Source: Dermanyssus gallinae (lineage: Eukaryota > Arthropoda > Arachnida > Mesostigmata > Dermanyssidae). From it: DNA of 64,000 nucleotides. Below, one piece after another: positions 23,709 to 33,090 of this stretch. Made by a program: the position numbers and the translations under genes. The notes under the pieces are model-generated. The model searched no databases. It was not told where the DNA came from and saw only the letters and a list, made by a program, of their open reading frames with translations. The stretch lies in contig QVRM01001266.1 in the NCBI GenBank assembly GCA_003439945.1, forward strand, positions 124,001 through 188,000. Reading direction: 5' to 3'. The first letter of the stretch is position 1. Every line of letters starts with the position of its first letter.

Positions 23709-23713
<5 letters not shown>
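23574..23713 (-). mobile_element. 66-bp R2-like 3' unit in TA flanks, with 15-bp target duplication
   Basis: The 66-bp unit (23,612-23,677) is identical to those at 26,117 and (opposite strand) 30,995. On the left it has the TA-rich stretch TTGTATATTTATATATATGT and on the right a (TA)n run (23,678-23,696). Outside these is a perfect direct repeat, ACCAATGTTTGGTTT, at 23,574-23,588 and 23,699-23,713. This fits one insertion of a cassette made of TA tail, unit and TA run. In the orientation of the R2-like element the unit reads on the minus strand. Confidence 0.82.

Positions 23714-23747
<34 letters not shown>
23712..23747. repeat. (TA)n microsatellite
   Basis: About 17 TA units beyond the right copy of the direct repeat. 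Confidence 0.95.
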
Positions 23748-23750
<3 letters not shown>

Positions 23751-24337
23751 CTCTTTATCTGAGAAATATGTCTGTATTTCGATAGGTCCTACGAATCGAG
23801 ATAAGAAAAGTAATTACAAAAAGTCAAATTAATCGAATCCCCACGATGGGCCCTAATTAGTGCAAGTTTACCCTTGCGACGGTAAGAGTGTGAGCAGGAA
23901 CGTTTCTATGGAAAAATTACTCTTTGCGCACTAATTTTGGCCGTTTTGCTTGCAGCTATTCGTAAAAAAACAGTTAGGAAGGTTGTGGAATAATATGCTT
24001 CTGTGACTGCAGGATCCTTCTGCACGTGTTTAATAAAAATATTTTTTTTGAAAATAATTTTAATCAATTTTTATTTTTATGCGCTTAGTATGTATCCCAT
24101 CTATCGAGATGCTTAGGATCTCATCTATATCACACGTTTTCATTCGTCCTTCTTTCATTGTTGCACAGTGGTTGTTTTCTCCGTCAAACGCTACAACGAT
24201 CGTTGTGGCGCATTATAGTGGAAATTCCGGTACTTATTGGACTCATATACGTACTTATATACGTGTCTATGTAATTGGTACTGACGACAGCTGTGTACCC
24301 GCCGACAACAGACTTTAGTTTGGTGCAATTGAATTTC
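23748..24337. other. No gene recognised
   Basis: AT-rich, with T and A homopolymer runs near 24,040-24,080. Confidence 0.45.
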
Positions 24338-24516
24338 GACTAACTTTCTCGGGCCGACCCTTAGCCAACAATTCACGTCCGCGTGTTTGCATTTGCATTG
24401 CTTCATAAAACGGACTCCATAAACACAAACGTGCAACGGGGGGGGGTCAAACCCGTGAGTCTATGTGTTTCCTCCGGCTGCGAGGCGCACGCGAGAATGC
24501 ACCACGCCACCGGCTC
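24338..24516 (-). mobile_element. tRNA-derived SINE (copy A)
   Basis: Read on the minus strand it starts GAGCCGGTGGCGTGGTGC (A-box region) and continues CGCCTCGCAGCCGGAGGA. It has a B box GGGTTTGACCCC, then a non-tRNA body, and ends GGCTAAGGGTCGGCCCGA. Both ends and the order of blocks match copies at 39,514, 43,562 and 43,777. It is the most diverged of the four. Confidence 0.85.
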
Positions 24517-26116
24517 TACGTCATTGGATCTCTGTGGAACAAAGTCACGCCAGTAGCGATTAAATTGTTTGGTTAGAGGTAATCCTGTGCTCATATAGAT
24601 CGGACCTATTTTGTGAACAAATACGTGCGATTTTACTTTTCATCTACGAAAACTCGAAGTCTTCGCGGCCAATGCAGTTGCCAAAATTTGCACTGCTTTC
24701 AGGGCTTCAGCTGCGGTGACTCGTACAGTAAAATCTTGGTGCACCTGCACTGACTCTCAGTCAGTAATTTTGATCTTGAAGACGGCATTTGCCCAGGAAG
24801 ACCCTTTGCGCGAACAAAGAGCGGAAGGATTTAGAAAATCCGTCGATTAGTAGTGCCTTGCTTGCTTAAAAGTTGGCCGTTTCAGATCATACCGTAAGGA
24901 GCACATATCGTAGCGAGGAAGTGGCGACACCTCTGACGGGGAAAGCTGTACCACAGGGAACCATGTGCTATGCCGTTTCTTTTTTCTGCAGTTCTATGAA
25001 AATTGAATATATTCGTTGCCGGATTAACGAAGAAGGTGTACTTCTGTTGAGGGAGACTATTTTGAAAGGCATACTCGTTAACATAAAAATCCAACATTAA
25101 AGCTATATATGAAAATAAAAAAACGTTTACCTATCCTATTATATAAAATACGTAAAGATTTAAGCTCTCTCATTCTTGCAATTTCCGAACGCCACTTATT
25201 TTCATCCCTGTTTTGGTGTTGTCTTTTTGGCAATATGTTGTGCTTTAAATCGCAGAATGCCCGGGCGGGCCATAACGTGCAAAATATCAAGCTTGCAACG
25301 ACATTATCATCCTGCAGGCCAACAACAGGCTGTTTACCGTCTACCCACGGACAGCGTTCTCAATGCAGGTCGTTCCCGTCTCGTGTGCCTGATGCCATGC
25401 ACTTTGGGAGGGGCAAACCTTCCCTTCCGTGCCTTCGAACTTCCAAACAACACGGATAAGCCCCCCCCCACGATTTCGAACAAAGCTGGGCATTCGTTTT
25501 CCCGCTTTAACTGCAGTTTGTATTGTTGTTACCGGCGTCGCTCCGTCGCCTTGTGTAATCGTCCCCAACCGCCGCCCCCAACCCGAATCGAAGTTGGAGT
25601 TTTTTTTTCCGGATATTTTGCTCGGATTCGTAGCTTCCTGCCCAACACAAGAAAACAAGAGGAAGAAAGAGACGAGGACGCCTCATGCGTTCTCCCCTGC
25701 CTTGTGAAAACCACCATCTCGTTCAGTCGCTAGAACACAACGGGGAAGCGCAAGCGGAACTTTTCCGTCTCTGATGTCGAAGCCGACAATGCTGGTGAAT
25801 GATGGTGGTGACGATTATGAGATTCCTTCCTGCTGCAGCGTGGTACCGCCCGTCTGGGCCTCTTGTCCCATAGCTTCTCCGAGGGCCGCCGTTGCCACGA
25901 GCCAACGTTCTGTCGTTGGGCTGCTCCTGCTGCTGCTGTCGCGACTAAGCAACTCACTCGAAAGGTTGTGGCGCAAGCTAAGGTTCTGCTGCTTCGGTTG
26001 CTAAAGCATACTGGGCATGAAGCTGACAATGAGCTACATATCGCTAGACAGAGACAGGAAGACAGACAACATGGCTTAGGATGCGATAGCTAAGAAAAAT
26101 ATACTATTAAGGAATA
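24517..26116. other. No gene recognised
   Basis: The left half is AT-rich. About 25,300-26,090 is GC-richer, with frames of up to 185 residues (25,176-25,733) that carry no recognisable domain and overlap in several frames, as expected of open non-coding DNA. Confidence 0.45.
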
Positions 26117-26182
26117 TAGAAAATATTGTGATGATTTATTAATCATTTACAATACGTTTGCACACTCGGCAGTGCTCGCCTT
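26117..26182 (-). mobile_element. 66-bp R2-like 3' unit
   Basis: All 66 bases match the unit at 23,612-23,677. It is preceded by GGAATA and followed by AAATATATATACTG. No clear target duplication was found. It starts at the same base as the other copies. Confidence 0.85.
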
Positions 26183-26218
26183 AAATATATATACTGTAAA
26201 TTAATTTAAAAAATATAT

Positions 26219-26252
<34 letters not shown>

Positions 26253-26265
26253 CTGTAAATGTGTT
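26183..26265. repeat. TA-rich sequence with a direct repeat
   Basis: TATACTGTAAAT occurs at about 26,190 and 26,250 on either side of A-rich sequence and a (TA)14 run. Confidence 0.8.
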
Positions 26266-27147
26266 CTAGTATAGTATTAGTACACATAGCGTTCTTTATT
26301 TCTCCAGCTCTTTACCCAATCATGGAACGACAATGCGACATTTTACATATCAGCCGGTCCCTGGTTTGGTCTCATCCACTCCAAGTCGAATCTGTCGTGC
26401 GATGATGTATTTTATCTAAAAATATTGCTGCCGTTAACCTGGTCGCGTGTGCTGACGATTTAGATAACGTTTCTAAAACATCTACATATATTTTTATTTG
26501 TTGAAAGTAGAAGTTTTATCTATACTTTGACGTAATCAATTTCTATATTTGAACCTTAAGCAATTTCGCTTCCGTTGGGTTTACACCTATTTGCGATTAC
26601 ACGTGTGGATTTTTTCTACTTTACCTAGTCAACACTAATATATATAAAAATATTTTTAATTGACTGCCTTGTCCAGGCAAATGTATTTATTGAATCACTC
26701 ATAATTGAGTTCAATGTTTCCACAATTACCAACTTTCCAGCAATTGTAACAATTAAGGGTATTTTACAGAAAATACACAACAGGGCACCACTTTTTTTTA
26801 AGTGTAACAAGAATTGCATAAGACACAGTGGTCTTAAACTCAATAGAGACAGTGCATCATAACTTGTAAAGTCCCTACTGTAAATTTGGGTTCCGTTTGT
26901 TTAATATGAATTTCCCATTTGATGTCTTTCTGAAACGACAAGCCAAAATATTTTCGGTTGTGTACGTCACGAACTATTGGAAAATTGCAGTGTGCTTTAA
27001 GGTCTAAGTCCGAACCGGCGATGGAGAGGTAAAGCTTAGCTTTAAAAAAATCTACCTGTTTAAAGGTAGGTTTTCAACATCAGTATCAGCATAACAACCT
27101 AAAGCAGCAAGGAAGCACATGATTGGTAAGCAAGTGCATGATTGGCA

Positions 27148-27150
<3 letters not shown>
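26266..27150. other. No gene recognised
   Basis: AT-rich, no frame or repeat of note. Confidence 0.5.

Positions 27151-27182
<32 letters not shown>
27151..27182. repeat. (TA)n microsatellite
   Basis: About 15 TA units, preceded by a short direct repeat (GTAAGCAAGTGCATGATTGG-type). Confidence 0.95.
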
Positions 27183-27183
<1 letters not shown>

Positions 27184-27639
27184 TGCTACTTCAGCACCGT
27201 ACCACGCCTTGAGTTGTACAATTTGTGCCGTTTCTACATTAAGACATAGACTGTCGATTCGCAATTAGAGATTGATCCTAGCCATATCACTTTTCGGCTT
27301 CCCTATTAGCTTATCTCTGGTTACACTTTCAATCAGGATGCATGTATCAACCGCGGACTAAACAATTTTCACATCACTGCAAAATAAGTTACGATTATTA
27401 ACATAACATACCACATAGCATAACAATACAGATAGGGCGACTGTTGAGCAACGACGGCCACTGTCGTTAATTTGCCAAATCTGCGACAAACGCCAAAAGC
27501 AATATCTGGCTATATCATTTATTTTTCACCATTTTGGTTATATTTCAAGAAAGTTTATTTTGTCGCTGCGACTACATAGTTTTGAAGTTCGGAGGGGATG
27601 GTATTCCTTAAATAGTATTCACGGACACACACACGCATA
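27183..27639. other. No gene recognised
   Basis: AT-rich, nothing identified. Confidence 0.5.
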
Positions 27640-27960
27640 CTTTCACTCTATTTAATCGGCACTTCCACTTCTTTAGCGTGGCCAACTCCGGGCACTGTTG
27701 TACGAACGATAACGCGAATCTCGCTGCCGTAAGCAGCGTAACAGCAACAAACATATCGTGAGCCTGAAAAAACACCTGATCTAATGCCGTTCTCCTCTCC
27801 GGTGTTTGCGCAGCGTTCTGTTGCAGCAGCAGCAGCAGCAATTGAGATACAAAAACAGCAGCCGAAAGTTCCCGCCTCATCGCAAATTCTCTCTCTTGTC
27901 CGTCTCCAGCAAGTTTCGCACGATCGTTCTGAAACAGTAGGCGGCAAAGAGTAATATTAC
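27640..27960. repeat. Dispersed repeat, copy 1
   Basis: The segment from about 27,700 to 27,910 aligns in the same orientation with about 32,895-33,090. Shared blocks include AGCAACAAACATATC versus AGCAACAAAAATATC, CCTGATCTAAT versus CTTGATCTAAT, and GCGTTCTGTTGCAGCA versus GCGTTGCAGCA. A CAG run lies near 27,825-27,842. A 142-residue minus-strand frame spans it, but the second copy does not conserve a frame. Confidence 0.6.
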
Positions 27961-28039
27961 TGGTAGCGAGTAAGTGGCGACTGGCCACTACGAGCAAACG
28001 TGGATGCCGCAGTTGAGTTGGACTCTCGGATGACATCAG

Positions 28040-28495
28040 CGATGGTGGGGCCGCCGCCAGGGTGGAAGCGCGGCATCGGTGGGGCTAACGCGGCCGGTGA
28101 GGCGCAATGGGAATGGGGCGCTGCGGGGACTGGATTGCAGCGGCGGTGCTGAGGGCAACGGGGGTACAACGGGAATAGGGACGGTGAGGCGCCGCGGGTA
28201 TGGTGTGGGGCAACGGGGGTGCAAGGGCGATGGGAATGGTGAGGCGCAATGGGCATGAGGGCGGTTAGACGCTGCAAGGATGGTGCAGAGCAACGAGGGT
28301 GCAAGGGAAATGGGGGCGGTGAGGCGCAGTGGGGATGAGAACGGTGAAGCGCAATGGGGATGGGGACGGTGAGACGAAGCGGGGATGGGGACGGTAAGGC
28401 GAAGCGGGGATGGGGGCGTTACGATGGTACGGGCGTTGTGAGGGCGGGGGCGTTGTAAGGGCAGGGGCGTTGTGAGAGTAGGAAGCTGGGGGGGG
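28040..28495. repeat. Degenerate GC-rich minisatellite
   Basis: Repeats of roughly 20-30 bp around GGTGAGGCGCAATGGG and GATGGGGACGGT. The clearest units lie at about 28,310-28,425. Proline-rich frames on the minus strand (up to 218 residues) are translations of the repeat. Confidence 0.8.
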
Positions 28496-28590
28496 AGACG
28501 ACTGCTACAGCTACAACCATTGATTGGAATGAATCCTCGTGAGCTCTTGCTTAGCCGTTGCTCTGTATTTATGTTCACGCCCTGATAAAA

Positions 28591-28623
28591 ATACATGCAT
28601 ATATACGTATATGTACATACATG

Positions 28624-28682
<59 letters not shown>
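28591..28682. repeat. Compound TA/TACA microsatellite
   Basis: ATACATGCATATATACG-type sequence leading into pure TA, with one TATG interruption. Confidence 0.93.
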
Positions 28683-28684
<2 letters not shown>

Positions 28685-29136
28685 TTGCGCAAACGTCAAT
28701 AAATCAACAGTGATAACAATGACGAGGATGACGAGGAAACAGGTTAACGGTGTGTCCTACCAAGACTCGTTATTCTCTCTTTGGGCGATTAATCTTACAT
28801 GCAATCGTTTATAGCATATGTAGTTAAATATATGTTATGCTATGATGTGTAACGTTGACATATATAAGCAGTGTCTACCAGCAATGTGTTTCGTGTGATC
28901 AATTTATAAGTGTTGGATATTGTTTCTTGTCAGTACAGAATATAATTTAATCCAATTCCGCACCCCGACAATGGTCCGTTCTATCAAACAAGGTGCATCA
29001 ATTCCTGTAAAAAAAAAACACAATACTTAAACAATATTGCAACATAATTTCAACAGACCTTACTCATCTGTCAAATATAATTTGCTCAGGTGAGGGCCAC
29101 ACTATCGCCTTAAACGACTTTCTAAACAAACATTTT
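28683..29136. other. No gene recognised
   Basis: AT-rich. The last 40 bases may already belong to the R2-like element (CGCCTTAAACGACTTTC), whose 5' boundary I could not fix. Confidence 0.4.
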
Positions 29137-30933
29137 ACACACACTGTCCGACGTCGTGCCTTTAGAGAAACTCCTTCCACTGAAGCGCGAGTATCTAAAA
29201 GGCAACAGCGACGTCAAGACTACGCAACCACTCAAAAACTTTTTTGCCAAAACCGATCCAAATGCGCTCATGAGGTGCTGGACGGCAAACACACCATGCA
29301 CAACATGCAGGCCACCGAAGTTGTAGAACACTGGGCCAACACGATGACACAACCACCCCCTGAACCACTCCCTTGCCCCGTATACACTCCTCGAAGAATG
29401 TCTCACATTTCGGCCAACTAGGGATGTTAGGCAGGGAGATCCTCTGTCCCCCCTTTTATTTAATCTAGTTCTCGACGATATTCTTTCAAAATTAGACGAA
29501 ACTAATATCGGGTACCAACTTACTGATGACTTCCGCCTTATGGGCTTAGCCTTTGCGGATGATCTCATCCTCCTAGCCTCCACAAAATCTAATCTCCAAC
29601 GGCTCCTTAATATTGCGGACCCACTTTTGAAATCCCGAGGCCTGGAAATTAATACTAATAAAAGCTTTACTATCTCCTACCTATTTAATAAGAAGGAAGG
29701 TAAAGGCTTTATCAATACCGTACCAGAATTTAACGTTGGAGATCGGCTATTGCCAGCTAAAGGTATGAGCGATCGATGGATATATCTTGGAGTCGACTTT
29801 GACAGCAACGGCAGAGTTGACTCCACCAAGGATATACTCCTTAATTTACTCAACAGACTCACGATAGCTCCCCTTAAACCCCACCAAAGACTCATATTTT
29901 TGAAAGACTTTCTCATTCCCCGTCTCCTATATAAACTGGTCTCCGGACCCAGACCATCTTACGCACTCCTTAGCGACCTAGATAAAGAGATTAGAAAGGT
30001 TGTTAAGTCGAAATGGCTTAAGCTCTGGACATCCCCTGCCTTCAAACATTCATTCCCAGACTCCGCCTCTCCCGCCTGACAGCACTACAACACTCCACGC
30101 ACCTTGGGGTTCAATGGATGCTAACCACCGAGCACTTCAATAAAGATCTTGCGAAAACAAGACTTCTTTGCGAGCGCTTGGGAACCTCCATCGAAACCGC
30201 TACACAAGAGACCGATTACTGGTCTCAACAACTACACAACACGTTTGATGGGGCACATTTTAAAAAAGCACACGAAACGCCCTTTGTACATTACTGGATT
30301 AAGGGTTTGCCCTACCTATCTGGTAAGGAGTATTTACCCCTACTAAAGATCAGGATCAACGCACTACCAACGCGTGCCAGATTGGCCAGGGGTCGCCCGG
30401 GCTACAACAAACGTTGTAGGCACGGGTGTCATGCGCCTGAGACGTTGGCTCATGTCGCTCAGATGTGCGATACAACACACAAACAAACCATAAAGAGACA
30501 TGACGACGTCTGTGATCGCGTGGCGCGTCTTCTCCGCGAAAGGGGTCATGAGGTGGTTCGTGAGCGAGTATTCCGGCGACCGGGCGCACCGGGTCTAAAG
30601 CCCGACCTCGTAATAACAACACCTAGCGAGGTCTGGGTTTTAGATGCCGAGGTTTGCGGCCCGAACCGGGACCTGGCAAAAGCGCGGCAGGACAAGATCA
30701 CCAAATATGACGTCGAGTTTCTAAGAGCGGCGCTCCCCGACCCGCAAAAACCTCGCAGATTCGGATCCATCACTATCTCTACGAGTGGTGTATGGGACTC
30801 CGAATCTGTGAGGACGCTCTTGGGACTCGGCGTCACGAAGAGGAATCTTATGGACCTCACCGTTTTAACTTTGCAAGGAACCTTGAGGATATACCGCTCG
30901 CACCGGGTCCATAAAAGCGGGGCCTACCATTAA
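29137..30933 (+). pseudogene. R2-clade non-LTR retrotransposon ORF, internally deleted and frameshifted
   Basis: Three pieces can be read. (1) 29,137-29,413, frame 1: a pre-RT segment with RQDYATTQKLFCQNRSKCA and EVLDG, typical of R2 proteins. (2) About 29,390-30,079, frame 2: RT from motif RQGDPLSPLLF through the active site LAFADDLILLAS to IYLGVDFDSNGRV. The RT motifs that should lie between pieces 1 and 2, including the first catalytic aspartate, are deleted. (3) About 30,060-30,933, frame 1: C-terminal zinc motif CRHGCHAPETLAHVAQMC (C-x3-C-x7-H-x4-C) and the restriction-like endonuclease (GLKPDLV, then VLDAEV, then KITKYD), ending in GAYH and TAA. A frameshift near 30,050-30,090 separates pieces 2 and 3. 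The endonuclease and zinc motif place it in the R2 clade. No 28S rDNA flank is visible. Non-functional as read. Confidence 0.9.
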
Positions 30934-31060
30934 GCAAGGACACGGACAACTGATTCTTAACTTCACGTGGCACATTTTTACCACCATTTTTATTAAGGCG
31001 AGCACTGCCGAGTGTGCAAACGTATTGTAAATGATTAATAAATCATCACAATATTTTCTA
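30934..31060 (+). mobile_element. R2-like 3' untranslated region ending in the 66-bp unit
   Basis: 127 bp follow the stop. The last 66 (30,995-31,060) are the exact reverse complement of the units at 23,612 and 26,117. TATATATT follows before the foldback element starts. The unit can form a hairpin: ATTGT pairs with ACAAT and ATGATT with AATCAT around a TATT loop, as expected of an RNA structure recognised by an R2 reverse transcriptase. Whether the 66 bp is the true R2 tail or a separate unit inserted downstream of the ORF is unresolved. Confidence 0.75.
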
Positions 31061-31068
31061 TATATATT

Positions 31069-32748
31069 CAGAAACGTCTTGTCAAGGAGTGAGGATAAAA
31101 TGATAAAAGTAGTTATTCTTCCTTTTTGTCTCCTACATTGTTGTTCTAGATCTACGTTTACGGGAGAACCAGTTAACGCAAGAAGGAACTGATCATAACG
31201 GCGTGTTCGGCGAAAAATTAAATACCGGCGTGTTCGGCAGAAACTGCATAATCTAAATGACACCAGACGCAAGCTAGCAAGAAACGAATATTTAAATTAG
31301 GGAAAGTCATAAAAAGTCGATATGTCGTTTTGTTTTACGTTAAAACTTCCACGTGCACAACTGTAAGATTTTGCCATTACGACCATAAGTTCACGACCAT
31401 TCTTACACAATAGCATATTCGATGCCCATCATTTTCGTAACAAAGTTATGGTGCTACGTTACGCAGTTGCCGAGTAACTCAGCTTTTTCGACAATCATAG
31501 TTTTTATGTCGTACGTTAAAGCTTTCACTTTCAAAACTGTAAATTTTTGCCAAGGTTTTTGGGCCCCCTCCTTCTATTGGAAAAAAATATTTTTGTGCCA
31601 AGTTCTACCAAGCCACAAAATACGCACCTAACTTTATCATACGCCATATGCAAGTATACAGGTCTTTGCCATCGATTTGGCTGTAAAAAAACGTAATTAT
31701 TTGGCAACTACGTAACGCAGCACCACCATTTGCTGTTGTCTGGAATTAGTCTTTTAAGCGTTTCTTTTCGATCGTAATGGCAAGATTTTACGGTTTTGCA
31801 TGTGGAAGTTGTGACGAACACTATATGAGTCGTGATTCTTAGCGCAACACCCGCTTCACCCTCTATTGGCGCGGGTGTCAGAGCGGCCGTGCAAGAGAGA
31901 CGTTGAGAGAGAGAGCATGCTAGAAGCCGCCAGCACGCGTAATAGAACATTCTCGAAGCTATCAACACGTGTAATAGAACATTCAAGAGCAGCTAACGGG
32001 TGCACTGGAACACATACGAGTACATTCAAGACGGCCACCTATCGACAGCCGGCCGAACCCATACGCTAAGTAATACAGATCGAGAATCACGTGTAATTAT
32101 TGTAATACATAAACAACTAAGAGTAAACACTACTAATTATGCATGTTAAGTATAACAGATACATAAACGACACAAAACAATGTAATCGTTGTGATAAAAT
32201 GTATTGAGAAATCAATAAATGAGAGAACTCGGGAGCGGCGGCGGGAGAGCGCATCTGCATGCACTTTCAAGTCGGCACGTATATAACGGGCCGACATAAT
32301 GACCTATTTGAGACGAGCCAGAGGCATCGAGGAGAACGAATTGACGGCATCTCCGAACGGCCGGTAGTTTCGCGCGCTCAGGCCAAGCTCCCGAGGTTAC
32401 TGTGCTAACCGACGTGTTGTTCTTTCTTGTGAGCGAAACCTCCGTACGTCCCACCTTGTAGCCCTCATCCTGACAGTAAGAGCGCGGTGCGTGACAGAAG
32501 TTTCAGCGTAAGACATAACAACATATCGACGTTTTATCATTTTTATTAATCTGGCTATTCGTCTTTTGCTAGCTTGCGTCTGGTGTTATTCAGATTATGC
32601 AGAATTCCACCGAACACGCTGGCATGATCGGTTCTTTCATGCATTGACTGGTTCCTCCCGCACACGTTTTGCAAAACTATGTAGGAAAAAGGGCAAAATA
32701 ACAACTTTTATAAAGCTTACTCTCATTCTTAAGATACAAGACGTTTTT
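31069..32748. mobile_element. Foldback element with long inverted arms, interrupted by a solo LTR
   Basis: The ends are CAGAAACGTCTTGT (31,069) and the complement CAAAAACGTCTTGT (ending 32,748). The left arm runs to about 31,490. The right arm is 31,690-31,809 plus 32,502-32,748. When the solo LTR at 31,810-32,496 and one duplicate of its 5-bp target are ignored, the right arm becomes continuous with the left. Matched blocks include GACACCAGACGCAAGCTAGC (left) with its near-complement at about 32,565-32,590, and AAGATTTTGCCATTACGA with its complement at about 31,770. The 31,500-31,690 centre holds CCCCCTCCTTCTATTGGAAA. No transposase frame was found. A related copy lies at 61,080-61,545. Confidence 0.85.
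31810..32496. mobile_element. Solo LTR (687 bp) with GAAGT target duplication
   Basis: It begins TGTGACGAAC and ends GTGCGTGACA, so it has TG...CA termini within short inverted ends (TGT...ACA). A perfect 5-bp direct repeat GAAGT lies immediately outside (31,805-31,809 and 32,497-32,501). Internal features are a (GA)n run near 31,903-31,915, about three imperfect direct repeats of 30-40 bp containing GTAATAGAACATTC (31,938-32,036), AATAAA near 32,213, and a TATA-like GTATATAA near 32,279. It interrupts the right arm of the foldback element, so it is the younger insertion. A 5-bp duplication fits several LTR superfamilies (Gypsy, Copia, BEL/Pao); I cannot tell which. No internal retroelement sequence remains. 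Confidence 0.88.
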
Positions 32749-32859
32749 GCATACACGGGCACATGTAAATGCCATTTATTTCTTAATCAGCACTTTCCTT
32801 TTTTAGTCGTGTGTAACTTTTGATGCTGTTGCAGGTAAAACCATGCGATTTCCACAAAT

Positions 32860-33090
32860 AAAACAGCGCAATCACGTTAGGTCAACTTGGATGTTTTTCG
32901 GCCGCTCTCTGCGCTAAAAATAGCAACAAAAATATCATAAACCTAAAAAACTTGATCTAATCTTGCTCTCTTCGCTTTTCTCGCGCAAAGGTGGCGTTGC
33001 AGCAAAATTCGAGGAACAAGAACAGAAACCGGGGGTTTGCCTATCGCCCCGGGCTCCCTTGTCTGCCTCCGCCCGCCAAGTTCTAGACGT
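32860..33090. repeat. Dispersed repeat, copy 2
   Basis: Aligns with 27,700-27,910 over about 200 bp at roughly 60-65% by eye, without a conserved frame. The match covers AGCAACAAAAATATC to CCGCCCGCCAAGTT. Confidence 0.55.

Noticed and set aside
28036..28692. 218-residue proline-rich minus-strand frame
   Set aside because: It spans the minisatellite and a TA array; the apparent peptide repeat is the DNA repeat.
29137..31060. The R2-like element as evidence that the window contains rDNA
   Set aside because: No 28S, 18S or 5.8S sequence was found on either side.
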